From NCBI RefSeq assembly GCF_000328565.1, contig NC_019957.1, positions 310,001 through 374,000 of the forward strand: a stretch of 64,000 nucleotides of DNA. The letters run 5' to 3'. Positions 54,414-62,116 of the stretch are shown one piece after another. This stretch comes from Mycobacterium sp. JS623 (lineage in GTDB: Bacteria; Actinomycetota; Actinomycetes; Mycobacteriales; Mycobacteriaceae). The translations under genes were made by a program, and so were the position numbers. Position 1 is the stretch's first letter. Each line of letters begins with the position of its first letter. The notes beneath the pieces are model-generated. The model had not been told where the DNA came from and searched no databases. It saw only the letters and a list, made by a program, of their open reading frames with translations.

Positions 54414-55855
54414 GGCGCACCACCTTGCTGTGTCTCGTTCGCCTGGCCCCCTTGCTGCGCCTCGTTGGCTCGAACGCGCGGATTCCGGGGCTGGTTAATC
54501 CTTTCCAGGAACTCCAGCGGCGAGCTGACCAGTCGCCCAGTGACCTTCTGGCTGAAATCTGTGACGTCGCTCAGCCGCAGACCTCCGGCCATCCACTTCT
54601 CGGCCACGTCGAAGTAATCGCTCACCAGTCCTTCAACCGAATCGGTCCAGAGGTTGACGGCCGTTGCGACGACGTGCGTCGATGGCCCCGAAGTAGCGGT
54701 CTGGGGATCTTCCTCCGGCTGTTCGTGATCGTAGTAGTCGAACCCGCGCGCCTCTGGCCGCGGATCGACGGCGGGACCGAAGAGAAACTCCGATGACGCT
54801 GTGCCGTAACCCGTCAGGCAGACCAATCGCTGCTGCGCGTAGGGCGACAAGCCGCTGATGTGGATCACTTTCCGGGTCCGCACCCGGACCCCGGGCAGAT
54901 CTGGGTTGCGGTCTTGATTGGTCACCCACATGTTGATGTAGCCGCGATCGACAAGCACCTGACCATCGCCTGGACCGGGTGTGGGGTCGTCCAGGTCGTA
55001 ATCGAGGCGGGCTTCGCACTCGCCTATGGTCGGGAAGTACTTCAGCGCGGTTGTGATCTCGAGGGCGCCAAGGCCGCCGAAGCCGACCGTCTCGAGGACG
55101 CGCCGCCAACGGTCGCTCCTGAACGGGTCACGAAATGGTGCCATCCTCACGAAGAAGTCGGGGTAGTTCTCGTTCCAGTTGAACGGATTGACGATCGCTT
55201 TCAAATTGTTAAGCGAAATGTCGTCCGAACAGAGGTCGGTGTCGACCACCGCGGCCTGCAGGCGGTCGACCGTCACGATCCCGGATCGGCACAACGGTAT
55301 GTTCAGCGTCGACGGGTCGACCACTTCCATGTCGGGCGCGGCGGCAGCTTCGCGGAACCCGTAGTAGTTCGCCCGGCCCACAAACCGAGACTGCACCCCG
55401 TTGAGGTAATCGTCGAAGCGGTCGTCAACGTTCTGCAGCCGCGCTTCGTACGGCTTTTCCTCAGGTCCTACCGCGGCCAACGCCGGCGCCATCGCAGCCT
55501 TGAGGTCCGACTTTGACGATGCCAACAGCGGCGTAGGGGCGACCTGCTGTATGCGTGCCGCAGCTGAGAGACCATAGAACAGCCGGTGCTTCTGCGGCGC
55601 GGTTAGGCGTGGCGCGTTGCCTTGCTCGGCTTGCTTGGCTTGCGCGCCGAGCCTGGCGCAGGCCTCACCCAAATTCGGGGACTGCTGCGCGTTCTCACGG
55701 AAAAAGAAGTCCTCGACCTCGCGGTACCACCCGGTATTCCGCGATGCCTTCGGGAGAAATTCATCCAGCGTCGTCCCAACGGCGGGGTTACCGGATTTGG
55801 CGGCAGCCTCGTCGAGCGCACCGTATACCTCGAATAGATCACGCAGCGCCGCCAT
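54410..55855 (-). CDS. Uncharacterised 481-residue protein
   Basis: Start ATG 55855 with a GAGGGGG site; a frame 20 codons longer is open but has no site. No signal peptide or membrane helix. Aromatic-rich segments such as NPFNWNENYPDFFVRMAPFR and VDRGYINMWVTNQDRNPDLP suggest a folded enzyme or binding protein, but no catalytic motif is known to me. C-terminal end is Gln/Gly-rich (NEAQQGGQANETQQGGAP). Divergent from the polyprenyl synthase operon with 85 bases between, which supports joint regulation. Confidence 0.78.
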   Translation of the reverse strand: MAALRDLFEVYGALDEAAAKSGNPAVGTTLDEFLPKASRNTGWYREVEDFFFRENAQQSPNLGEACARLGAQAKQAEQGNAPRLTAPQKHRLFYGLSAAARIQQVAPTPLLASSKSDLKAAMAPALAAVGPEEKPYEARLQNVDDRFDDYLNGVQSRFVGRANYYGFREAAAAPDMEVVDPSTLNIPLCRSGIVTVDRLQAAVVDTDLCSDDISLNNLKAIVNPFNWNENYPDFFVRMAPFRDPFRSDRWRRVLETVGFGGLGALEITTALKYFPTIGECEARLDYDLDDPTPGPGDGQVLVDRGYINMWVTNQDRNPDLPGVRVRTRKVIHISGLSPYAQQRLVCLTGYGTASSEFLFGPAVDPRPEARGFDYYDHEQPEEDPQTATSGPSTHVVATAVNLWTDSVEGLVSDYFDVAEKWMAGGLRLSDVTDFSQKVTGRLVSSPLEFLERINQPRNPRVRANEAQQGGQANETQQGGAP

Positions 55856-55940
55856 AGCGCCCCCTCGCTCCGTTTGCCCAGCTAGCATACCGTGAGACGT
55901 GCACACACAGAGCAAATTTCGGGGGAAGGGTTAACTGCTG
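55856..55940. promoter_or_regulatory. Compact divergent promoter of the isoprenoid-like locus
   Basis: 85 bases between divergent operons. A GGGGGAAGGG ribosome site for the plus-strand gene starts at 55921. No strong palindrome was seen. Confidence 0.45.
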
Positions 55941-56630
55941 GTGGACCGGGGGACTGGCGACGGCAGCATCAACGATCTGCCGTGGGCGTCGGTATTTGAT
56001 CCAGCCGCCAATGCACGTGCACTCAGCGCGATACAGGCGCAAGGATTTCGGGCAGCCAGTGAGATTGTTGATCGCTTCGCCCGCATCACCACGACGGGTT
56101 TAAGCCGCGACGCCAGATCTACGACATCGGCTGGACCCTTTACCGATGACCAGCGCGCTGATCTCTTCGGCGCCACCGACATCGAGCCGTTGATCCGGTC
56201 ATGGTGGGTGATGATCGGCCAATTTCTGCTCGGATCTGCCCCCCGTGTGCCTGATCCGGATTCGGCGCACGAAGCCAGCCTCGATTTTTCGAACGCCGCA
56301 ATAGAAGGGCGGTTGGAGCTCGCGGCCACCTCACCTGGTACCGCGAAAGCCGAAGTGTGGCTGCATAACAGGGCCACAGCCGATCTTGGGCAGATTCAGT
56401 TGCGGTGCAGCGACTTGCTGGCCCACGACGGCAGTGTGGTCAAATCCGGTGCGGTGATGTTCGAGCCCTCCGCAGTTGCCATGCCCGGCAGGTCGAGTCG
56501 GGGCATCGAGATGAGCATTGAAGTGCTGCAGGGGGTTCAGCCAGGCACCTACCGTGGCACATTGCTGGCGCAGCGGCACCCGAAGCTGTGGCTGCCCGTC
56601 GTGCTCACGGTTCGCGTGCCGCTCACGTGA
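55941..56630 (+). CDS. Uncharacterised beta-rich protein preceding polyprenyl synthase
   Basis: 229 residues from GTG 55941 with GGGGGAAGGG upstream. N-terminal half helical (AANARALSAIQAQGFRAASE); the C-terminal 115 residues alternate strands like an Ig-type or NEW3-like sandwich (AKAEVWLHNRATADLGQIQL, LLAQRHPKLWLPVVLTVRV). No signal peptide. Its stop overlaps the GTG of the polyprenyl synthase gene (GTGA, 56627-56630), so the two are coupled. Function unknown. Confidence 0.78.
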   Translation: MDRGTGDGSINDLPWASVFDPAANARALSAIQAQGFRAASEIVDRFARITTTGLSRDARSTTSAGPFTDDQRADLFGATDIEPLIRSWWVMIGQFLLGSAPRVPDPDSAHEASLDFSNAAIEGRLELAATSPGTAKAEVWLHNRATADLGQIQLRCSDLLAHDGSVVKSGAVMFEPSAVAMPGRSSRGIEMSIEVLQGVQPGTYRGTLLAQRHPKLWLPVVLTVRVPLT

Positions 56631-57679
56631 CCGACATCGCTGACCCATCCGACTTGGTGGTCGGCGTGGACAATCGACTCCGTGAGATCGCCAAGCTCGT
56701 TCGCCGGTCGATGCTCGACGCGATGCCCGACGGCGAACCAAGCCAATGGCTCTATGCCCTGATGCGGGAATACCCCTCGCGACCGGGAAAGGCGTTGCGG
56801 CCTGCGCTGTGTTTGTCCGCTGGCCGCGCCTTCGGTGCCAGCAGTGACGATCTACTCGGCCTCGCCGTTGCCATTGAGCTGCTGCACAACGCGTTTCTCG
56901 TTCACGACGACGTCGCCGACGGAAGCGAAATGCGCCGAGGCAGACCCACTTTGGCTGCCCAGTATGGCACGGCGGCTGCGGTCAACGCTGGCGACGGACT
57001 CGCGGTGGTGGCAGGACAGGTGCTGCGCCGGGCGACGCACCGGCTGAATCGTGAACTCGCTGAGCTGGTCTGGGCGGAGTTCGACACCATGGCGTTGCGG
57101 ACGCTGGAGGGCCAGGCCACCGAGATCGGTTGGCAACTCGACAATGTGGACAAGCTGAGACCCGAAGACTATTTGAATCTGATCATGCACAAGACGTGCT
57201 GGTACACCACCATCCACCCACTTCGTGTCGGCGCGATCGTCGGTTCCGCGGGCACGGCGGATCTGCGTCCATTGGTGCGCTTCGGGTTTCATTTCGGCGC
57301 CGCGTTCCAGATACGCGACGACTTGCTCAATCTTGTTGGCGACGAACAAATGTATGGCAAGGAAATCTTGGGCGATCTGTACGAAGGCAAACGCACCCTG
57401 CCACTCATGCACTTGCTGAGCGTCGCGCAGAACGATGACCTCGCTGTCGTTCGTGATTATCTCGCCCGCACGCGGTCCGAGCGTTCACCCGAGATGGTTC
57501 GCGGTGTTCGCGCGCTGATGGATACTTACGACAGCATTGCGTTTACCCGCGAGTACGCCGAAGGAATACTGCTGGTCGCCGAGGAGTACTTCGAGCAAGC
57601 CTTCGCCGACGCAACGCCGGGGCCGGATCTGGATTTTCTGCGCGCCCTTGTGCCCTTTGTGTGGGCCCGGTGGCGATGA
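56627..57679 (+). CDS. Trans-polyprenyl diphosphate synthase
   Basis: 350 residues of the isoprenyl diphosphate synthase fold. The first Asp-rich motif is LVHDDVADGSEMRRGRPT, the second QIRDDLLNLVGDE (DD-LLN rather than DDxxD), with GKALRPAL for IPP binding and YEGKRTLPLMH following. It condenses IPP with an allylic diphosphate; chain length cannot be set by eye, though the bulky residues before the first motif (LLHNAFL) argue for short to medium length. It ends 1 base before the convergent integrase gene. A missing last Asp in the second motif could affect activity or reflect a subgroup. Confidence 0.9.
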   Translation: MTDIADPSDLVVGVDNRLREIAKLVRRSMLDAMPDGEPSQWLYALMREYPSRPGKALRPALCLSAGRAFGASSDDLLGLAVAIELLHNAFLVHDDVADGSEMRRGRPTLAAQYGTAAAVNAGDGLAVVAGQVLRRATHRLNRELAELVWAEFDTMALRTLEGQATEIGWQLDNVDKLRPEDYLNLIMHKTCWYTTIHPLRVGAIVGSAGTADLRPLVRFGFHFGAAFQIRDDLLNLVGDEQMYGKEILGDLYEGKRTLPLMHLLSVAQNDDLAVVRDYLARTRSERSPEMVRGVRALMDTYDSIAFTREYAEGILLVAEEYFEQAFADATPGPDLDFLRALVPFVWARWR

Positions 57680-57680
57680 G

Positions 57681-59051
57681 CTAGGGCCGGCAGACAAATC
57701 CATTGCGCGGCAGGATCTCTACCATCAACGGGTCGAATACTTTGGTTCCGCCATGCCCAATCGGCATGATCGTCACGGTGGCCATCGTTTCGATCAGCGC
57801 ACGTTTGCGGTCCAGCGGCAATTCGCGGAAGGCGACTCTCGGGTCGTCGGCGTCGATCACATCACCGAAATAGCGGTGAGCGTCTGGACCGAACATCTGT
57901 GACTCCACATCGGCTAGCCGCCGCCTGATTCGTTCGGTCGCGGTGCGCAGTTGATCGCGAGTCAGCACGCCGTCGGCGAAGTCGGTTGCCAGCATGTCAA
58001 GTCGGGACCTTAACGCTGCCTGCTCCTCTCGTAGTAGCGCGGCGTCCTCTGAGGTGCCGCCCAGAAGGGCGCGCCACGCATCAGGCTGTGCCAGTGCGTT
58101 TGCCACCCGCCAGATAACCCAGTTATCTACCTCGGCTTGTTTGCGCGAGATCCCGTAGCAGTGCTTGCACACGTACACCACCCGGCCCACCTGAGCCTTG
58201 GTGGTGGTCGTGACCGTCGCGCCACACTTGCCGCACCGTGCGAGACCGGTGAGCAGGTACTTGCGTCCGGTCCAGGGAGCCCGCCGCGACGGGTCGGCGA
58301 GGATGTCGCGCACGGCGCGCCACAGCGCCTCGGGCACGATGGCCGGCCAGTCCGCCTTGCCGAGGATTTCATCTCTGTAGAAGCGAAAGCCGGCGTAGCG
58401 CGGTCGCACCAACGTCTGCTTGACCGATCTGCCGGTCCACGCGTTGCCACGAGTGGTCTTGATGCCCGCGCTGTTCCATTGTGCAGCAATGGAATACAGC
58501 GACGCGCTGGCAAGTATGGCCGAGTATGCCTCGCGCAGCGCTCCCGCCTCGGTGTCGACGACTTCGCCAGCCTCGGTGTACCCGAATGGTCGTGGACCTA
58601 TCCACCAGATGCCGGCCTCGGCCCGCTGACGCGCTGCACGTTTCTGCCGAGCCGATTTGCGTTCGATCTCAGCGCGCGAAACCGCACCTTTGATCCGCGC
58701 GAACAACCGACCGTTGTCGGTGGACAGGTCGGCATCGCCTCCCACGCTGGCCAGCGCGAGATGCTTGTCGTCGGCGAGGTCGATGAAGTGCTCGAGTTCC
58801 ATCGGCCGGCGGTGCAGGCGGTCCAGGTCCCACACGACCACCGCGCCGATGACTCCGGTTCGGATGTCGTCGAGCATCTGCTCGTAGGCCGGCCGGGGTC
58901 CCTTGGTCGCCGACCTGTCGTTATCCACGTACTCGTGGGGGATCCACGCCCGCGCACCGCACAGTTTGAGGCAATCCTCACGCTGGCGGGTGATCGCAAG
59001 TTCGTCACCGTACTTATCGACGGACTGACGCAGGTACACCGCAGCTTCCAT
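57681..59051 (-). CDS. Large serine recombinase (phage-type integrase)
   Basis: 456 residues. The catalytic domain begins MEAAVYLRQSVDK with nucleophile Ser10, and has VVVWDLDRLHRRPMELEHFI and the SRAEIERKSAR helix E. The recombinase domain contains RPFGYTEAGEVVDTEAG, the zinc ribbon has CGKCGATV and CKHC, and a coiled-coil segment follows (about 340-390). It is of the Bxb1/phiRv1 type, able to integrate or excise DNA at att sites. No other phage gene is visible, so it is an orphan or the edge of a degenerate prophage. Its stop abuts the polyprenyl synthase stop. Confidence 0.9.
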   Translation of the reverse strand: MEAAVYLRQSVDKYGDELAITRQREDCLKLCGARAWIPHEYVDNDRSATKGPRPAYEQMLDDIRTGVIGAVVVWDLDRLHRRPMELEHFIDLADDKHLALASVGGDADLSTDNGRLFARIKGAVSRAEIERKSARQKRAARQRAEAGIWWIGPRPFGYTEAGEVVDTEAGALREAYSAILASASLYSIAAQWNSAGIKTTRGNAWTGRSVKQTLVRPRYAGFRFYRDEILGKADWPAIVPEALWRAVRDILADPSRRAPWTGRKYLLTGLARCGKCGATVTTTTKAQVGRVVYVCKHCYGISRKQAEVDNWVIWRVANALAQPDAWRALLGGTSEDAALLREEQAALRSRLDMLATDFADGVLTRDQLRTATERIRRRLADVESQMFGPDAHRYFGDVIDADDPRVAFRELPLDRKRALIETMATVTIMPIGHGGTKVFDPLMVEILPRNGFVCRP

Positions 59052-59616
59052 ATGCAGACACTAGGCGCGACCTTGCCACGGTAGCGCCGTTCCCGGTCTT
59101 ACCTCGCCAACGGCATCAACCCCCGATGTGGCGCTTCAAACGTTGTCACCGTTGTCCTCATCGCCAATCCCGTTGGCGGTTTGGCTCGGGACGAACAGGT
59201 CCCCGATTTCGCCGTCCCCGGCTGCTGCGCAGCATCGTGACGAGCGCCGGCGTCAGTGGCGCCAGGTGGCGTGACCCGTCCGTCTGCAGCCCGCGGACGC
59301 GGCCGAGCGTGCCGGCGGCGACGAGCTAGTCCCCGCCGACGACGGATGTGGCGCGGAAAAGCGATAGGTGAAGGACTGTCCGGTGTTGATGTTGGGCGTT
59401 GCGGGATCGTCACCGCGGGGCGTTGAGGTGCTGTAACGGCACCGCGGAGTGCATGGTCGGGGTTTCGGCGCGCCCGCCGAGGGGTATTCGCACTTTGCTC
59501 GGGGGGTCACTCAGTGGGTGTACGCGGGGTCAAAACACACGGCACCCAACGGGACTAGAAGTCGACGCTGGTGCTTGCCTGAGGCGAATCTTGACCAGCA
59601 GGACAAGGAGTTCACT
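59052..59616. other. Gap after integrase start; candidate att region
   Basis: About 565 bases. Serine integrases usually act at attP beside their own gene start, so 59052-59200 is where an att core would be sought. A minus frame near 59170-59250 (EIGDLFVPSQTANGIGDEDN) might be the tail of a lost gene. No complete gene seen. Confidence 0.4.
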
Positions 59617-60021
59617 GTGACAGTCAAAAAGATTGCGGTCGGAACGCTCATGGCCGGTGCGCTGGGGATGGGGGTCCTTGGCGTGGGAAGTGCTGTGGCT
59701 CAAGCCAAACCGAATGGCTCCGATCCATGCGCGCCGGGGATTAGTTGTTGGTCACCGGGAGATCCCCCCGGGCATAACCCGTTCGGTCCGCCCGGACAGG
59801 TGATGAAGGGGAACCCAGTGGTTCCGGGGCTCACCGGGGTCCCGCCGGGCCATTGGAATGATCCGGCGTGGGCAGGTCTGCCGTCCACCTGGCTGCCCGA
59901 CAACTGGGAAGACCTCGGCATTCTCCCGGGCACGCCTCCGTTCCCGCTGGTCTGGAACCCTGACCTCTCGGCATGGGGCGTTTGGATCACGCCCGGACAG
60001 TTCATCGTCTACACGCCGTAG
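59617..60021 (+). CDS. Small secreted protein
   Basis: 134 residues. The signal peptide runs VKKIAVGTLMAGALGMGVLG to about AVAQA; the mature part is Pro/Gly/Trp-rich (GNPVVPGLTGVPPGHWNDPA, LPSTWLPDNWEDLG) with two Cys that may pair. GTG 59617 has AAGGAG 7 bases upstream; a longer upstream frame is not supported. A strong terminator follows. This type is common in mycobacteria and of unknown function. Confidence 0.85.
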   Translation: MTVKKIAVGTLMAGALGMGVLGVGSAVAQAKPNGSDPCAPGISCWSPGDPPGHNPFGPPGQVMKGNPVVPGLTGVPPGHWNDPAWAGLPSTWLPDNWEDLGILPGTPPFPLVWNPDLSAWGVWITPGQFIVYTP

Positions 60022-60036
60022 CTTGTCGGAAACGAG

Positions 60037-60070
60037 ATGGCCGTCCTCACCGCGAGGGCGGCCATTTTCG
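60037..60070 (+). terminator. Rho-independent terminator after the secreted protein gene
   Basis: ATGGCCGTCCTC and GAGGGCGGCCAT form a 12-base stem (one G-T pair) around ACCGC at 60037-60065, followed by TTTTCG. This is the clearest intrinsic terminator in the window. Confidence 0.8.
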
Positions 60071-60589
60071 TGTCGACGGCAGGTGACAACCTAGTACGCG
60101 AATCGCGGATCGCGCCTTCCTTCTGACCCGCCAAAAGGCGCGCGGATACAGCAACCCATCATCGGCCAAGAGGCGCGCACCTGCCTGCTAGCCGATTCTC
60201 GTTTCATGCCCGGTACGAACGTGTAGCACCAGAAACCCCACAGGCGCCATCCTTGCGCGCGTAGCCGTTTGAGTTGCCGCTTTTTCGGCGAGAATGAGGT
60301 GGAATCAATCGGAATCGGCCAGTCGCCACGAAGCACTTTTGACGGCTATATCGCCTGTCTTCCGAGCAGTTTCGAGAACATGTAGGGGGCCTGCGCGCAC
60401 CGCAGTTCGGTAATCCGTTGTGTGAACGCGCCTCCCGGTTATCGCGTCCGCGCAGAAGTCTCAAAGGTAACGTTATGGGTTTCTCGAAAGCCGCGGCGAA
60501 AGTATCCAGTGCAGCGCGGGTCACGACTTTGATCGCCGTTCGTGCTGGCGGGTTTGCTCGACACCAAATACTCGACCCGGCTCCCGGCT
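60071..60589. other. Gap before the tandem cyclases
   Basis: About 520 bases. From about 60465 the sequence is similar to the region before the second cyclase gene (from about 61980), showing that the duplication unit includes upstream DNA. No gene of its own seen. Confidence 0.5.
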
Positions 60590-60601
60590 TAAACTTCCGC
60601 C
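60590..60601 (+). promoter_or_regulatory. Leaderless promoter -10 element, first copy
   Basis: TAAACT (60590-60595) lies 6 bases before the GTG start, matching the mycobacterial TANNNT -10 at the spacing that puts transcription start on the GTG. The sequence is identical before the second copy. Confidence 0.65.
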
Positions 60602-61918
60602 GTGTTCTCGGAGACGCGCTATGCGCTGAACGGCGACCTGCGCGTCGCCTATCGCACGTCGCGCGAAGGTCCACGAGACATCGTGTTCGTCCCGACCTGG
60701 TTCACGTGCTGTGAGGTTCTTCCGGAGCTACCGTCCATTCAAGGGTGGGTCGAGGCGATGACATCGCTCGGTCGGCTCATCTTCTTCGACCAACCGGGCA
60801 CAGGAGGCTCCGATCCCGTCACAGCGGGCGCGCTGCCGACCTTGGAGCAATGGGCCGACAGCATCACCGCGGTGCTCGACGATCTCGGGAGCCCAGAAGC
60901 GGTCCTCATCGCGGGCGTCGGCGCATTCGCGACGGGAGCGCTATTCGCCGCAACACATCCGTCTCGCACAAGTGCGCTGGTCGCCCTCGAGGTCTATGCG
61001 GATCCGATGGCTCAACGAACTGATGGGCTCGTCCCCGAGGAAGTCCTCGCCGCGATGGTCGGCATATGGGGCACGGGAGACATCGAACGTGTGTTGAATC
61101 CGGACATGCCGTGGAACGAGGAGATCCGGGCAACGTGGGCTCGGCTGGAACGTATGGCCGCGAGTCCAGGAACCGCTGCTCTCATGATGCCTCTAGTGTC
61201 CGAAATGGACGTGCGGGCGCTGCTTCCGGCAGTCCGCGTGCCAACCCTGGTCGTCCAGCACGCCGACGATCCGGTGGTCCTGCCCGAGTGGGGCAAGGAC
61301 GTCGCTGACCGCATATCTGGCGCGAAGTACGTCGAACTGCCGGGACGCAACATATTCCACTTCGTTGAACCCTGGCGGTCGTCGTTCCAGGAGATCGCCG
61401 AGTTCCTGACCGGTCACCAGGCCGACGTGGCCGAGGACCGTGTGCTTGCCACGGTGCTTTTCACCGACATCGTGGACTCGACGCGCCGGGCGGCGGAGAT
61501 CGGTGACCGGGATTGGCATGCGCTGCTTGATGCGCACGACGCCGTCGTCCGATCTCAACTCGCTCGCTTTCGAGGCCGCGAGGTAAGCACATCGGGAGAC
61601 AGCTTCCTGGCGATGTTCGACGGTCCACAGCGAGCGATCCGCTGCGCGATGGCCATCCGCGATGCCGTGCAAGCACTCGGCATCGAGGTACGGGCTGGGT
61701 TGCACACCGGCGAGTGCGAGGTCCGCGGCGATGACATCGGCGGCATCGCGGTACACATCGGCGCACGGGTGAGCGCACTGGCGGGGCCGAACGACGTACT
61801 CGTGTCCAGCACGCTGCGCGATTTGGTGATCGGGTCGGGGCTGGAGTTTGAGGAGCGGGGTCCGTATGAACTCAAGGGCGTGCCCGGCGAGTGGCGTCTC
61901 TTCGCCGTCGCCTCGTAG
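60602..61918 (+). CDS. Alpha/beta-hydrolase-like/adenylate cyclase fusion (LipJ type), copy 1
   Basis: 438 residues. Residues 1-270 are an alpha/beta hydrolase fold (RLIFFDQPGTGGSDP; HADDP acid region; GRNIFHFVEPW His), but the nucleophile elbow reads IAGVGAFATGA, without Ser. Residues 280-438 are a class III cyclase (VLFTDIVDSTRRA with both metal Asp, TSGDSFLAMFDG, HTGECEVRGDDIGG). The canonical substrate Lys is replaced (REVSTSGD), as in Rv1900c (LipJ) where it is Asn. It probably makes cAMP under control of a pseudo-hydrolase sensor. GTG start leaderless. Tandem with copy 2. Confidence 0.9.
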   Translation: MFSETRYALNGDLRVAYRTSREGPRDIVFVPTWFTCCEVLPELPSIQGWVEAMTSLGRLIFFDQPGTGGSDPVTAGALPTLEQWADSITAVLDDLGSPEAVLIAGVGAFATGALFAATHPSRTSALVALEVYADPMAQRTDGLVPEEVLAAMVGIWGTGDIERVLNPDMPWNEEIRATWARLERMAASPGTAALMMPLVSEMDVRALLPAVRVPTLVVQHADDPVVLPEWGKDVADRISGAKYVELPGRNIFHFVEPWRSSFQEIAEFLTGHQADVAEDRVLATVLFTDIVDSTRRAAEIGDRDWHALLDAHDAVVRSQLARFRGREVSTSGDSFLAMFDGPQRAIRCAMAIRDAVQALGIEVRAGLHTGECEVRGDDIGGIAVHIGARVSALAGPNDVLVSSTLRDLVIGSGLEFEERGPYELKGVPGEWRLFAVAS

Positions 61919-62104
61919 TTGCCGCTGCGGGTGAAACGGCTGGTGCGGTCGCTCGGGGCGTTGGGCGTACCAGAACTAACGTCGTGAAATTTCTCAAAGG
62001 TCGCAGCGAAAGTGTTAGGGGAATCGTGTGGTTACCGGATTGATCCCGCTCGTGCTGACGTCTGGTTTTTTCTTGAGACCAAAAACTCGACCCGGCTCCC
62101 GTCT

Positions 62105-62116
62105 TAAACTTCCGCC
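62105..62116 (+). promoter_or_regulatory. Leaderless promoter -10 element, second copy
   Basis: TAAACT (62105-62110) is 6 bases before GTG 62117, identical in layout to the first copy. Confidence 0.65.

Noticed and set aside
48434..57679. Family 2 encapsulin locus with polyprenyl transferase cargo
   Set aside because: No shell protein or cNMP-binding shell insert is recognisable in the neighbouring genes.
58137..59084. A 315-codon plus-strand frame across the integrase gene
   Set aside because: It is the antisense shadow of the integrase, whose family motifs are clear on the minus strand.
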